Source: Smittium culicis (lineage: Eukaryota > Kickxellomycota > Harpellomycetes > Harpellales > Legeriomycetaceae). Taken from it: a DNA stretch of 10,189 bases. Every line of letters starts with the position of its first letter. The stretch's first letter is position 1. A program made the translations under genes and the position numbers. The notes beneath the pieces were generated by a model. The model was given only the letters and a program-made list of their open reading frames with translations, was not told where the DNA came from and did not search any database. Shown one piece after another: positions 1 to 7,782 of the stretch. Where the stretch lies: assembly GCA_001970855.1 (NCBI GenBank), contig LSSN01000369.1, positions 1-10,189 of the forward strand. Direction: 5' to 3'.

Positions 1-1
1 C

Positions 2-740
2 CGGATTCTTTTTTTTACGATTTTTACGGTTCCAAAAAAATTCGGAGAAGCTCTCCCAGTTTTAAATCTGAAATCTCTGAATCAGCATCTGCCTCAAAGA
101 TACTTCAAAATGAAGAGTCTGTCAACTGTATGAAAGCTTGTTTGTCGCAAAGATTGGATGAAAAGCATATATCTTGCAGAAGCATTCCTTCACGTACATA
201 TTTCTCAATCTTCAAGGAAATATCTCAGTTTTCTATGAGAAAACAAAAATTTTCGTTTCCGCGCTCTTCCATTTGGCTTTTCCTTGAGCCCACTAGTTTT
301 CACGAAGGTATTGCGCCCAGTAATAGATGGGCAAGACAACATGGAATAAGGATAAGTGCTTACTTGGACGATTTGCTGATCTTAGGATCGAGCAAGGAAC
401 AATCGCTGAAGAACACACAGAAGGTGATTAAACGCCTACGGAAACTGGGATTTATAATCCAGGAAAATAAATCCTCATTGGTTCCCTCACAAAGCCTAAC
501 ACATTTGGAAATGAAAATCAATACACGATTGATGATTTAAAAATTCCAAAAGTCAAGGTCAGGGACCTGAGGAGGGATGCAAACTGCCTCATAACCAAGG
601 GTGCTACAACAGTAAAAAAATTAGCACCATTCATAGGAAAAGCTCATGCTATGTCAACTGCACTCCTCCATGGTTTTTTGATGACCAGAAGGCTTATAGA
701 GCTAATGAACGAAGCTCTGAGAAAAAACTCAAATTGAAAC
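2..740 (+). pseudogene. Reverse transcriptase domain of copy 1 (broken)
   Basis: In a living element this domain copies the element RNA into DNA. Frame 2 from base 2 reads FFTIFTVPKKFG and then VLNLKSLNQ, an RT entry motif typical of DIRS elements. It continues through the motif A region (IYLAEAFLHVHI) and motif B (ALPFGFSLSP, 263-292). A one-base loss near 324-327 moves the reading to frame 1, which carries RISAYLDDLLILGSS; the YLDD catalytic box is at 361-372. A second shift near 535 moves it to frame 3, with DLRRDANCL and KLAPFIGKAHAM in the connection to RNase H. TGA stops interrupt it at 131-133, 236-238 and 735-737. The motif A Asp is apparently Tyr (TAT, 170-172), so catalysis would be lost even without the frame breaks. 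Identification is firm; exact boundaries are approximate. Confidence 0.9.
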
Positions 741-767
741 TCAGTAATATAGCTAATACAATCTGCC

Positions 768-1245
768 TTGGAAAATTTGAAATGGTGGAAGGAGAGCCTA
801 ATCAGCTGGAACGGCCGCAGCTTCCTTCCAGAAGTTCCAGAAGTCGAAGTCTTCACAGGCGCAAGCGACTCAGACTGGGGTATAGCACAAGGGGAAAAAT
901 CAATACTCAGGAGCTTGATCCAAAAAGGAAAAGAAACTGCCAATAAATATCAAGGAGTTGATAGCAATCATAAAAGGCTTATAGCTCTGAGAAATAATTC
1001 GCAAGAGTGTGATAGTGTATTCAGACAACAATAAATCAATAGCCTATGTGAATAAACAAGGCGGGACCCGGTCTCCTGCTTTTCTCAAAACATCAGAGCA
1101 GTTGTGCGCCAACTTTCTGAATTCTTCGACTCGCCCACAGCTGAATTACGTTCCTTCTGCACTCAATCCAGCAGACGCTCCTTCAAGGATGAGTACACAT
1201 ACGGAATGTTCAATACCAGACAAGATATTCAAAAAGATAGATATG
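768..1245 (+). pseudogene. RNase H domain of copy 1 (broken)
   Basis: This domain degrades RNA in RNA:DNA hybrids during reverse transcription. Frame 3 reads LENLKWWKESLISWNGRSF, then FLPEVPEVEVF and TGASDSDWG, where DIRS elements have TDAS; the first catalytic Asp is Gly here (GGC, 858-860). Near 905 the reading moves to frame 1: INIKELIAI supplies the conserved Glu (955-957) and VYSDNNKSIAYVNKQGGTRS supplies the next Asp (1024-1026). The end is marked by LNYVPSALNPADAPSR (NPADA begins at 1165). TGA 916-918, TAG 982-984 and TGA 988-990 break the frame, and TAG 1246-1248 separates it from the next domain. The tract upstream (738-767) contains TAG 750-752. The family call is secure; the protein is not functional. 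Confidence 0.88.
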
Positions 1246-1248
1246 TAG

Positions 1249-1645
1249 TTAGGACCGCACGATGTGGATATGTTCGCAGTCCCGGCGAATCACAAAGTGC
1301 CGAAATTTGTCAGCAGGAAACCATCTCAAGAGGCAGCAGTAACGAACGCTTTCAATCACTGGTGGAGTATTTGGAAGAATTCATACTGCTTCCCATCTTG
1401 GAATCTCATCATGAGGATAATCCAGATAGTCCGCCGAGAGAAATCAACCTTGACACTAATAACTCCTAGGTGGAGAACATGGATTTGGTTCCCAGATCTA
1501 ATCAAAATTTCGATAGCGAAATCAATCAGAATACCAGCAGAAGAAGCGCTCCCGGAACATACAAACGAAAGTTCGATAATGTTGAAGATCAAGGATTTGT
1601 CGCATAAAGCTTGGAGGATAAGCGGGCAAGTTATGAAATTGAAGG
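1249..1645 (+). pseudogene. DIRS methyltransferase-like linker domain of copy 1 (fragment)
   Basis: Many DIRS elements carry, between RNase H and the recombinase, a domain related to phage N6-adenine methyltransferases; its role in the life cycle is not settled. Frame 1 stays open here and reads LGPHDVDMFAVPANHK, then NAFNHWWSIWKNSYCFPSW, then STLTLITPRWRTWIWFPDL. The Tyr-Cys-Phe-Pro-Ser-Trp run (from 1384) sits where related elements have an Asn/Asp-Pro-Pro-Trp-like active motif, and the second Pro is replaced by Ser. The stretch continues through IRIPAEEALPEHTN to AWRISGQVMKLK before meeting a stop at 1648-1650. The domain position and pattern are clear; calling it a methyltransferase rests on family knowledge and was not tested by a profile search. 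Confidence 0.72.
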
Positions 1646-2618
1646 CCTAACAAAGTCAGCCATAGATCTAATCCTAGAGAATCCATTTGCTCTAAGAAGA
1701 TCAAATTGGTATAGCTCTGCTAAGAAAAAATTTATAATATGGCGTTCTGAAAATTGTCCCGGGCGTAGCGAAATATCAGCTGTAGATATTATAAATTTTC
1801 TTGGTAATGGCAGAGTTACTCAAGGTTAGTCAGTACCAACAATAAGAAATTATCGATAATCAATTTTGGATATCTTCCCAGATCCTTCAACAGTTACTAA
1901 CGATATCATGTTCAAAAAATATTTTTGGGAATTGGAAAGGATGGACATAAAATCCTTTAAATATCATTCATATGATGTATCACCGATCATAGAAACATTA
2001 AAAAAAGTGGAGCGATAATTAATCGATGGCAACAGAAAATCTCACTAAGAAGCTTTGTTGGCTAATATCAATTTGTGGGTTCTTAAGACCCAGCGATATA
2101 GAAATAATAGATGACGGAAAAACTAAAATAACTTCCAGTTATGCTAGATTTGTGATTTTAAGCCCTAAAGAATGACGCTCTGGTTCTTCAACGGAAAAAG
2201 TATGCCACATAAATCGTCATTCTATTCAGTACATATGCCCCGTGTTAGCTTATAAGAATTATAAAGCTAGAATTGCTTCAGAGCCTTGTTGGGGGCCTCA
2301 TCCAGTTAATGAGGAAATAAAAATCAACTATTAATAAGAAATTTTAAAGCCACACATAAGAAAATAACTCCGCAAAGGATTGGAAAGCATATAAACAGTT
2401 TGATAGATTTAATACAATTTTTTTCCCATGAAAAGAGATCTAAATCCAGAGCACTTGGCTCAAAAATTGCATCAAAATCTGATGCATCATATGAGGATGT
2501 TATTTCTCTTGGATTTTGGTCAAGTAAGGGGATATTTGATACTTATTACCAGCTTTCAAGAGCTCCACTAAACAAAATTACAAACCTGGTATTAAGCGAA
2601 AAATATGGAGCAACATAA
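1645..2618 (+). pseudogene. Tyrosine recombinase of copy 1 (broken)
   Basis: This enzyme would insert the circular DNA copy by recombination through a Tyr nucleophile. Frame 3 gives the core-binding region: GLTKSAIDLILENPFALRR, SAKKKFIIWRSE and VDIINFLGNG. TAG 1827-1829, TAA 1857-1859, TAA 2016-2018 and TAA 2046-2048 follow in that frame. From 2026 frame 1 carries the start of the catalytic domain, KKLCWLISICGFLRPSDIE; the box I Arg is AGA 2086-2088. TGA 2173-2175 interrupts it and the frame ends at 2332. Frame 3 then supplies the C-terminal part: SKSRALGSKIA with the second Arg at 2448-2450 (its usual HxxR His appears as Lys), VISLGFWSSKGIFDTYYQLS with the candidate nucleophile Tyr at 2547-2549, and the final stop TAA 2616-2618. 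All key regions are present in order, though split over three segments. Confidence 0.88.
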
Positions 2619-2643
2619 TTGTATTTTGTGAATGAAATACAAT
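2618..2643. repeat. Hairpin immediately after the copy 1 recombinase
   Basis: ATTGTATTT (2618-2626) and AAATACAAT (2635-2643) form a perfect 9-bp stem with an 8-base loop. The first base overlaps the last base of the recombinase stop codon. It may be part of the element's 3' end or only chance AT-rich symmetry; its position favours the former. Confidence 0.6.
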
Positions 2644-2667
2644 AATAAGTCTTCATGAATTTGAATA

Positions 2668-2704
2668 AAATTATCAAGATAGTGCCAGAATCGATTGATA
2701 ATTT
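2668..2704. repeat. Second hairpin downstream of the copy 1 recombinase
   Basis: AAATTATCAA (2668-2677) and TTGATAATTT (2695-2704) are perfect 10-bp inverted repeats around a 17-base, more GC-rich loop. It lies 24 bases after the previous hairpin. DIRS-class elements have structured repeats and an internal complementary region after the recombinase, which this could belong to; that link is inference. Confidence 0.55.
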
Positions 2705-2819
2705 ATAAAAGTGAGTGGAAGGTGGCAAGACATACACTTAGATAATATTTTGCTATTTTCAAAAAAAATCATATTTTTTTTTAAAATTTTTATGCTTCCG
2801 ACCCAACTCAAATGGATCA

Positions 2820-2831
2820 GGTTGGTTATAT
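2820..2831 (+). repeat. GGTTGGTTATAT motif, first copy
   Basis: The 12-mer GGTTGGTTATAT occurs here and again at 3154-3165. It is preceded by a GC-richer tract containing CCAAC, which can pair with its GTTGG. Its place 200 bases after the copy 1 recombinase suggests terminal-repeat sequence of that element; this is inference. Confidence 0.5.
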
Positions 2832-2866
2832 CTTTTTTTATAAGGGGAGATGGGGGTGGTGTTGTA

Positions 2867-2915
2867 CAATAAATCCTTTTCCAGATATTTTCTGGAAAAA
2901 ACTATCAATTTATTG
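2867..2915. repeat. Nested two-part stem-loop
   Basis: The inner stem pairs TTTTCCAG (2877-2884) with CTGGAAAA (2892-2899) around a 7-base loop. An outer stem pairs CAATAAAT (2867-2874) with ATTTATTG (2908-2915). Both stems are perfect 8-bp pairings and they are concentric, separated by small internal loops of 2 and 8 bases. Such nested symmetry is less easily explained by base composition than a single short stem. Confidence 0.55.
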
Positions 2916-3153
2916 AGCTAGAAAGTGCAAAATTTTTGGTTGGAATACTTGTTATCCGATTTTTAATTCTTAAAAGTATTAATGAGTCGCCATCATAATA
3001 ATAGCTTTTCTCAGGGAGTATGAAGCTGCTAGAGCGGTGAAGAGGAGTTGCAATAAACTTTTTATAAAAAAGTTAAAAATTAATTTTAATTTATTCACAT
3101 ATTTTTTTCCTCTTTTGTATTTTGAATAAAAATACGGGTGATTATTATATTTC

Positions 3154-3165
3154 GGTTGGTTATAT
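3154..3165 (+). repeat. GGTTGGTTATAT motif, second copy
   Basis: Exact direct repeat of the 12-mer at 2820-2831, starting 334 bases later. The flanks differ except for the preceding purine/pyrimidine context, so only the core is shared. Confidence 0.5.
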
Positions 3166-3387
3166 AATAGTAAAAAATTAACGTTTGACATAGTTCTTAA
3201 CCACTTTTGAGTTTGTATGAATATTTTTATTTTGAATTTTCAAGAGTTATTTTGGTCAATAATTTCATAAAATTGAATTAGATTTAGCATTAAAATTATT
3301 TTATAGAAGCCTTTTTATTATTATTACGTGTTAATTTTGTTAATATTTAATAATAAAGAAAATAATAAATATAATAATTTAAAAAAG

Positions 3388-4075
3388 TTTACAGTGAAAT
3401 ATCAGTATGACTGCAATATCATATTTGGTGACTAGTTGACTGTGATGAAACAGTGCGCAAAGAATTTTTTTAAAAATATAATTTATTGCGCGTGAAAAAT
3501 TGCTTGGGTGAATCTTTTATTTGTGTATTGTTCGCATTATCCTTGAGGTCATGCGCAGTTTGAGTAGCATAAGAATTTATTTTCATTTTTACACTAGCAT
3601 ATTAACGTTTTTAAAATATTTTTACTATATTTTTTTACCTACCTGCATAAAGTTCAATAATTAAAATCATAAAAAAAAATTACTATTAACACTTTAATTT
3701 CCAATACTAATTTAAAAGATATTTATTCTAATAAGTTATGATATGAAATTAAATTTATAATTTGCATATATTTAATGTAAATTAATAAATAATTTATTGG
3801 AGAATATTGGTATTTTTATGACCTTAATTTATCTAAATTTATTTGTTAATTTGATTAGACAAATAAAGTATTTAAATTTAATGTTTTATTTAATTTATTA
3901 TTATACGAGTATAAAGTATGAGGATAAATATAGGAATAAATGGATTATAAAATAGCTAGTTCAAAATCTAAAAAAATCCATCAGGAAAAAGTCTTTTGAC
4001 TATGTAAATATATGTTTTTGAATTGTAATAAATTTGTTCTGATAATTCCATAAAATTTCGTTTGATACTTTAATG
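3388..4075. other. AT-rich intergenic DNA with a GC-richer patch
   Basis: No coding signal seen on either strand. Bases 3388-3600 are visibly richer in G and C than what follows and include GTTTACAGTGAAATATC, two TGCGCA sites (3453 region and 3554 region), and an imperfect inverted repeat GCGCAA (3455-3460) / TTGCGC (3486-3491). This could be the remnant of another repeat, but I cannot name it. Bases 3600-4075 are almost pure A and T with no structure I can support. Confidence 0.4.
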
Positions 4076-4146
4076 TAGCCGTGTAAATAAATATCTATTT
4101 ATTTATTGAATAATATAATGAAACAGTATATTAATTTACACGGCTA
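4076..4146. mobile_element. TA-bounded palindromic mini-element (MITE-like)
   Basis: TAGCCGTGTAAATAAATAT (4076-4094) and ATATTAATTTACACGGCTA (4128-4146) are inverted repeats of 19 bp with one mismatch, around a 33-base AT-rich centre. The whole unit is 71 bp and begins and ends with TA. If the TA pair is a target duplication, the terminal repeats begin GCCGTGTAAAT, in the manner of a very small non-autonomous DNA transposon of a TA-targeting superfamily. No transposase is nearby. It could instead be a solo hairpin with another role; the arms' GC content makes chance unlikely. Confidence 0.55.
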
Positions 4147-5771
4147 AATTCCAGATTAGTAATTATAAATCATAACAGTATTTTAGAAGTAATATCGGGG
4201 ATAATATTGAGAAGCGGACAATTAATTATATTATTTCCCAATAATTTCATAATTTATTTTGATTAAAAATCCAATTAATATTTTTGATGGATTGAATTAA
4301 TTAGTTTAACCTATAATTTCACCTAATATAAACAGAAAAAAGTTACAAAGAAAAAAAAAATATTACCATAATAATCCCTTATATTGAGCTCAGATGGCTA
4401 TATTGTATCAATAAAATTCAGTCTATTGCACTTTAAAGAATTAAAATTAGGATATTATAGCTAAAATTAGACAGATTATATTTAAGCGGAAATGATATTT
4501 TTTAATATATTTTCGATTTAAAACTATTAAAAAATTATGAAATGTAGATTATTTACATACCATAAATTGTATAAATAGATTTACATTTAAAATGAGGAGT
4601 AAAATCATATAAATTATAAATTTTATATATGAAAAGAATGAATAAATTGAAATAAGAGATAGTAGATTTAATTATTAATATAAATCGCCGTTTTTTAATT
4701 ATCCTAAAAATATTAAATCTTATAATTCAAAAATTAAATCAAGAGTCAAATAATTTTTGAAATTATTTATTACGGTATGGAATTATAAAAATACAATAAA
4801 TCGATTTATTACCATTTTTTTAAATTTAAATAAGAATTAATAAAGAAAAATCTAAAATTTTTTTGATATAAAAAGATCACAATATCCGAAGAAATGAAAT
4901 TACGACCGTTGAAACCCCCCAAAATAATTATTTATAATAACTTTTGGGGAAAAAAAACATTAAACAATTTTCTAAATTATGAATTATTTAAATAATGTTT
5001 TGAATTAAAATTTTTCTGTGATATCAGCCATATGGAATAATTTTTCAAGATTTATTAGGTATTTGTTCAATCAAGTAAGAATTAATAGTAAATTGGAGTT
5101 TTGGTTGGCTAAATTGAAATTTTAAATATTTTATTACAGTTATTTTATATTATAATATAATATTAGGTAAAGTAAATTTGCCAAATATTAATTTAGTATA
5201 TCAGTGCATTTGAAGAACTGCTAAATAAATGTTATAAAAAAAGCGAAAAAAAATTTAATAGCGTCAAAAGTTAGACAAAAAATTAATTCAATAAGTATAG
5301 CGATCTAATAAAAATTAATGCATGTGATAGAAATTATTCGAATTAGACAGTAGATCGCATCAAATATATTCTATAATTTTTTTATGAATAAACAATTTTA
5401 ATATTGAGATTCAAAAGTTATATCATGTAGAATTTTATTTAATAATGATATAAATGTGATATATATAATTATAAGTCATTTTATGGGATTTTTTTAAGTG
5501 TTATTATATTTATAGGTTAATTTATCGATAATTTAAAGTTACATAAATTTATTTTTTTTCTTTTTGAAAAATAAAAAAAGAATAATTAGGACAATATTAG
5601 TAAATTCTTACGTATTAACGATAACTATGATTATTTAATTCGCAAAGATAAACTACCTAAAATTAAAAAATGATGCTGAACAAAATACTGAAACTATTGA
5701 ATCAAAGAGACTAGAATCGATAATCAATGACAATAAATAATTAATAAATTCATACAACACTTTCGCGGGTG
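4147..5771. other. AT-rich intergenic DNA, no gene seen
   Basis: Stops are dense in all frames and no protein family or RNA gene is recognisable. The only notable structures are the CCCC/GGGG hairpin at 4917-4949 and a perfect 16-bp palindrome TTATATTATAATATAA at 5145-5160, the latter expected now and then in such AT-rich DNA. A GGTTGG core also occurs at 5103-5108. Confidence 0.5.
4917..4949. repeat. CCCCAAAA / TTTTGGGG hairpin
   Basis: CCCCAAAA (4917-4924) pairs perfectly with TTTTGGGG (4942-4949) around a 17-base AT loop. The left arm is extended by two more C residues (4915-4916). Four consecutive G:C pairs within DNA this AT-rich stand out. Function unknown. Confidence 0.55.
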
Positions 5772-5791
5772 GTAGATTATTTTTAATCTAC
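5772..5791. repeat. Tight hairpin GTAGATTA-TTTT-TAATCTAC
   Basis: A perfect 8-bp stem with a 4-base loop (5772-5779 and 5784-5791), directly after the GC-rich run TTTCGCGGGTG. It is followed within 4 bases by ATATAACCAAC, the inverted form of the motif behind copy 1. It is a candidate for the left end of copy 2. Confidence 0.5.
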
Positions 5792-5794
5792 AAA

Positions 5795-5805
5795 ATATAA
5801 CCAAC
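5795..5805 (-). repeat. Inverted copy of the GTTGGTTATAT motif
   Basis: ATATAACCAAC is the exact reverse complement of GTTGGTTATAT seen at 2821-2831 and 3155-3165. It lies roughly 1 kb upstream of the first recognisable RT sequence of copy 2, about where a DIRS left terminal repeat would be expected. Inverted terminal repeats are known for DIRS1-type elements; assignment here is inference. Confidence 0.45.
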
Positions 5806-6763
5806 TAAATTTAGTTAAAATACGTTAATTACTATTCCTTATTAATTATAGGCTTGTTGTAGAATATAAGAAAATAATATATTTATTTAAAAATTATAAT
5901 CAAACCATAAATTTAATATTTTTAAAGAGCGTTGCACGGGAAAGGGATAAGAGAGGGAGCCCACACAATATTTCAAAGTGCAGAAGGTAGATAAAATATA
6001 AATCACTAGACCGCCAATTTTTAACGTCAAAGAACCTCAATATCTAATGATAATTGTTACTAAAACTATTAAGGGATTCTATAAATCAGCCTAAAGGAAA
6101 GAAAAAAAATTAAGAAAACGTCTTATCCTGCACGAGAAGTAATGAAATTCAGATTTTCCCATCGTCTCTCAACGTCAACATTCGAGTGCATCTAAGAAGA
6201 CGGATGTCACTCTACACTGTAACCAGTTTACGACACTAATAAAGCACATATTATTGGAAAAATTAAATCACCAAAAGTTCACGAAGGTAGAGAAAGAAAA
6301 AATTAAGAACTAATAAAGAAGACAGGATATAAAAATCAAGCACAAAGAGGCTAAATTAGCCAATATTTCAATAATAATTTCATATATATTAATTCAAAAC
6401 GTATACAAGGCTATGAGAAATCTCATAAAACTAAAAAAACTAGTATATAGTTACTTTAAACATAATATGACCAAGAAAATTTATACAAGAATATAGTTAA
6501 AATATATTACATATAAAGGTAATAAATATAAAAGCCCTTTAATGGGCACCATAAGATTTGAAGAATTAATTTTTTGAACGATTACCACCGCAAAGTTGAT
6601 GAATCAGCAGGATGACGAAAATTCTAAAAGATATTATTAATCTACGGAGTTTCCGTACTCTGAAAAGGAGAACTTGATAGGAAAAGAATAAGGGATTCGC
6701 TAAATTCCGAATAGGGTCTAGAGAAGGAGTTCGCCTAACAATGTTCAGTAAATACTATCATAT
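5806..6763 (+). other. Unrecognised tract, probable 5' part of copy 2
   Basis: A DIRS element normally has a gag-like ORF and an N-terminal RT extension here. Base composition from about 5930 (AGAGCGTTGCACGGGAAAGG) is less AT-biased than the region before it and resembles the decayed coding sequence downstream, which supports a formerly coding origin. All frames are closed by frequent stops and I recognise no gag or zinc-knuckle motif. No other gene is visible. Confidence 0.35.
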
Positions 6764-7616
6764 ATTTACAGAAAAACCATCGAATATATTAAAACTGAGT
6801 TAGGTAGTTCACATATACTCAAATTTCCATGAAAAATTGCAAACATTAAATAGAGCCATTGCCGATACATGAGGAAGCTTAGACTAGAGAACAGTAGGGC
6901 AATTTCACCCGAAGTGGAAGCAACGTAAAACATTAATTCAAAATAAGTCGAAATGTAAGTTATGGGGATTTAGCGCAAGTTTTTCAGTATCTTGAAGAAG
7001 CTCGGAGACTTGAGATTAGTTCTAGATCTGAGAATTTTGAAATAATTATTTTAAGAGAAAAAATGATAAAATTCAATCTCTAAACTCCATTTTCAGGTTT
7101 ATATGGAGAAGGATTTCATTAAGCCACTGAATCTATAGGATTTTATTTAAAATACAGCGATAATTATAGCCTGTATCGAGTTCATTTTATTCTTTTGAAA
7201 TGTTCGTAAATACAAATTTATGGAACTAGACTCGTTCTAACTATATCACCACACCAAAAAAAGATGTTAGAACAGTTCGTTAGCAGAATCGAGTGCGAAT
7301 TATCAGGTTATAAACTTCTATATATTTATGATCATTGGAGATATCAAAAACAAGTATTAATAACTTAAAATTTAATGCAAGATTTTTTTTTAATAAATAG
7401 ACTTCCTATTTAATCATGAAAATTCTAAACCTTTTCCTATTCAGTCGATCACCAGTCTAGAGATAGAAATAAATTCTCTAAATAAGAAACCCAAGGTGCC
7501 TTAAAAAAATTAATTATTACTACAAGGAAGCCGGAAAGATTCTGTACGCTAAAAAACACGCTCAACTAAGATCTAGTATTTTCATTGAAAAGCTCAAAGT
7601 CATGATGGTAAATTAG
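6764..7616 (+). pseudogene. Reverse transcriptase remnant of copy 2
   Basis: Upstream traces suggest the RT N-terminal extension (ILKFHEKLQTLNRAI spread over two frames, then a Gly-Phe-Ser run at 6966). The clearest piece is frame 2, LKKLGDLRLVLDLRILK (6992-7042), which matches the DIRS motif Pro-Lys-Lys-x-Gly-x-L-R-P-V-L-D-L. YMEKDFIKPLNL follows at about 7100, then YSDNYSLYRVH in frame 1 (7153-7185), RKYKFMEL in frame 2 (7205-7228) and VSRIECELSGYKLLYIYDHW in frame 1, where Asp-His-Trp (7330-7338) stands in for the catalytic Asp-Asp. Frame 3 at 7521-7607 reads YKEAGKILYAKKHAQLRS and then FIEKLKVMM, the connection region. Individually weak, the pieces are convincing because of order and spacing. 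Confidence 0.72.
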
Positions 7617-7782
7617 CCAGATGACAGCTTCATGCTATGCGATCACTAGAGCACAAGAATGTAATAAGGAGTCGTATAATTCATGTAAATTGTCATCAAT
7701 TGGCTCTCCTGATTAGGAAGTCTCACTTTTTCAAGGAACCATAAAAAATGATTATAATGGGTATCATTTCTACTGCTGACCC

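Larger units (their letters stand above)
1..2704 (+). mobile_element. DIRS-like retrotransposon relic, copy 1 (5' truncated by the window)
   Basis: Fragments of RT, RNase H, a methyltransferase-like domain and a tyrosine recombinase follow one another on the + strand in the order typical of DIRS-class elements. The window opens inside RT, so any gag-like ORF and the left terminal repeat are missing. Reading frames change several times: frame 2 to about 325, frame 1 to about 535, frame 3 to about 905, frame 1 to about 1645, frame 3 to about 2020, frame 1 to about 2331, frame 3 to 2618. One of these (near 1645, into YR) may be a natural ORF overlap; the rest look like decay. In-frame stops lie at 131, 236, 735, 750, 916, 982, 988, 1246, 1827, 1857 and 2173. 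The right end is not defined; hairpins and motifs out to about 3170 may belong to it. Confidence 0.88.
2705..3387. other. Non-genic stretch behind copy 1, with a short orphan open frame
   Basis: No recognisable gene. It contains T-rich runs (2757-2792), the GC-richer patch 2811-2865 with GGGGAGATGGGGGTGG, the nested stem-loop and the two GGTTGGTTATAT motifs. A + strand frame from 2986 to the stop at 3127-3129 is open for 47 codons without an ATG; its middle part, LREYEAARAVKRSCNKLF (from about 3010), has protein-like composition in an otherwise AT-rich setting. I do not recognise it. A 70-codon frame on the other strand over the same bases has no family resemblance either. Confidence 0.45.

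Noticed and set aside
644..943. 99-codon open frame on the - strand
   Set aside because: It lies antisense to the RT connection and RNase H of copy 1, whose + strand motifs are clear; it is a shadow frame without family features.
734..946. 70-codon + strand frame in another phase over the RNase H
   Set aside because: Arg/Ser-rich translation is the out-of-phase reading of the FLPEVPEVEVF segment.
1104..1469. 121-codon + strand frame over RNase H end and MT-like domain
   Set aside because: Frame 1 over the same bases carries NPADAPSR and GPHDVDMFA, so this one is a shadow.
2618..2704. Bacterial-type intrinsic terminators
   Set aside because: The context is a eukaryotic-type retroelement, stems are AT-rich and no U-tract follows directly.
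2546..2737. 63-codon - strand frame at the end of copy 1
   Set aside because: Antisense to the recombinase Tyr box and the two hairpins; no recognisable motif.
2979..3191. 70-codon - strand frame rich in Lys, Asn and Phe
   Set aside because: Composition is what AT-rich noise gives, and no motif is recognisable.
5145..5160. Perfect 16-bp AT palindrome as a functional site
   Set aside because: Only A and T are involved, in DNA where such palindromes arise easily; no partner structure nearby.
7080..7230. Ty1/copia reverse transcriptase (a Tyr-Met-Glu run resembled the copia EIYM motif)
   Set aside because: The DIRS entry motif 60 bases upstream and the YLDD-like, RNase H and recombinase traces downstream fit a DIRS element much better.
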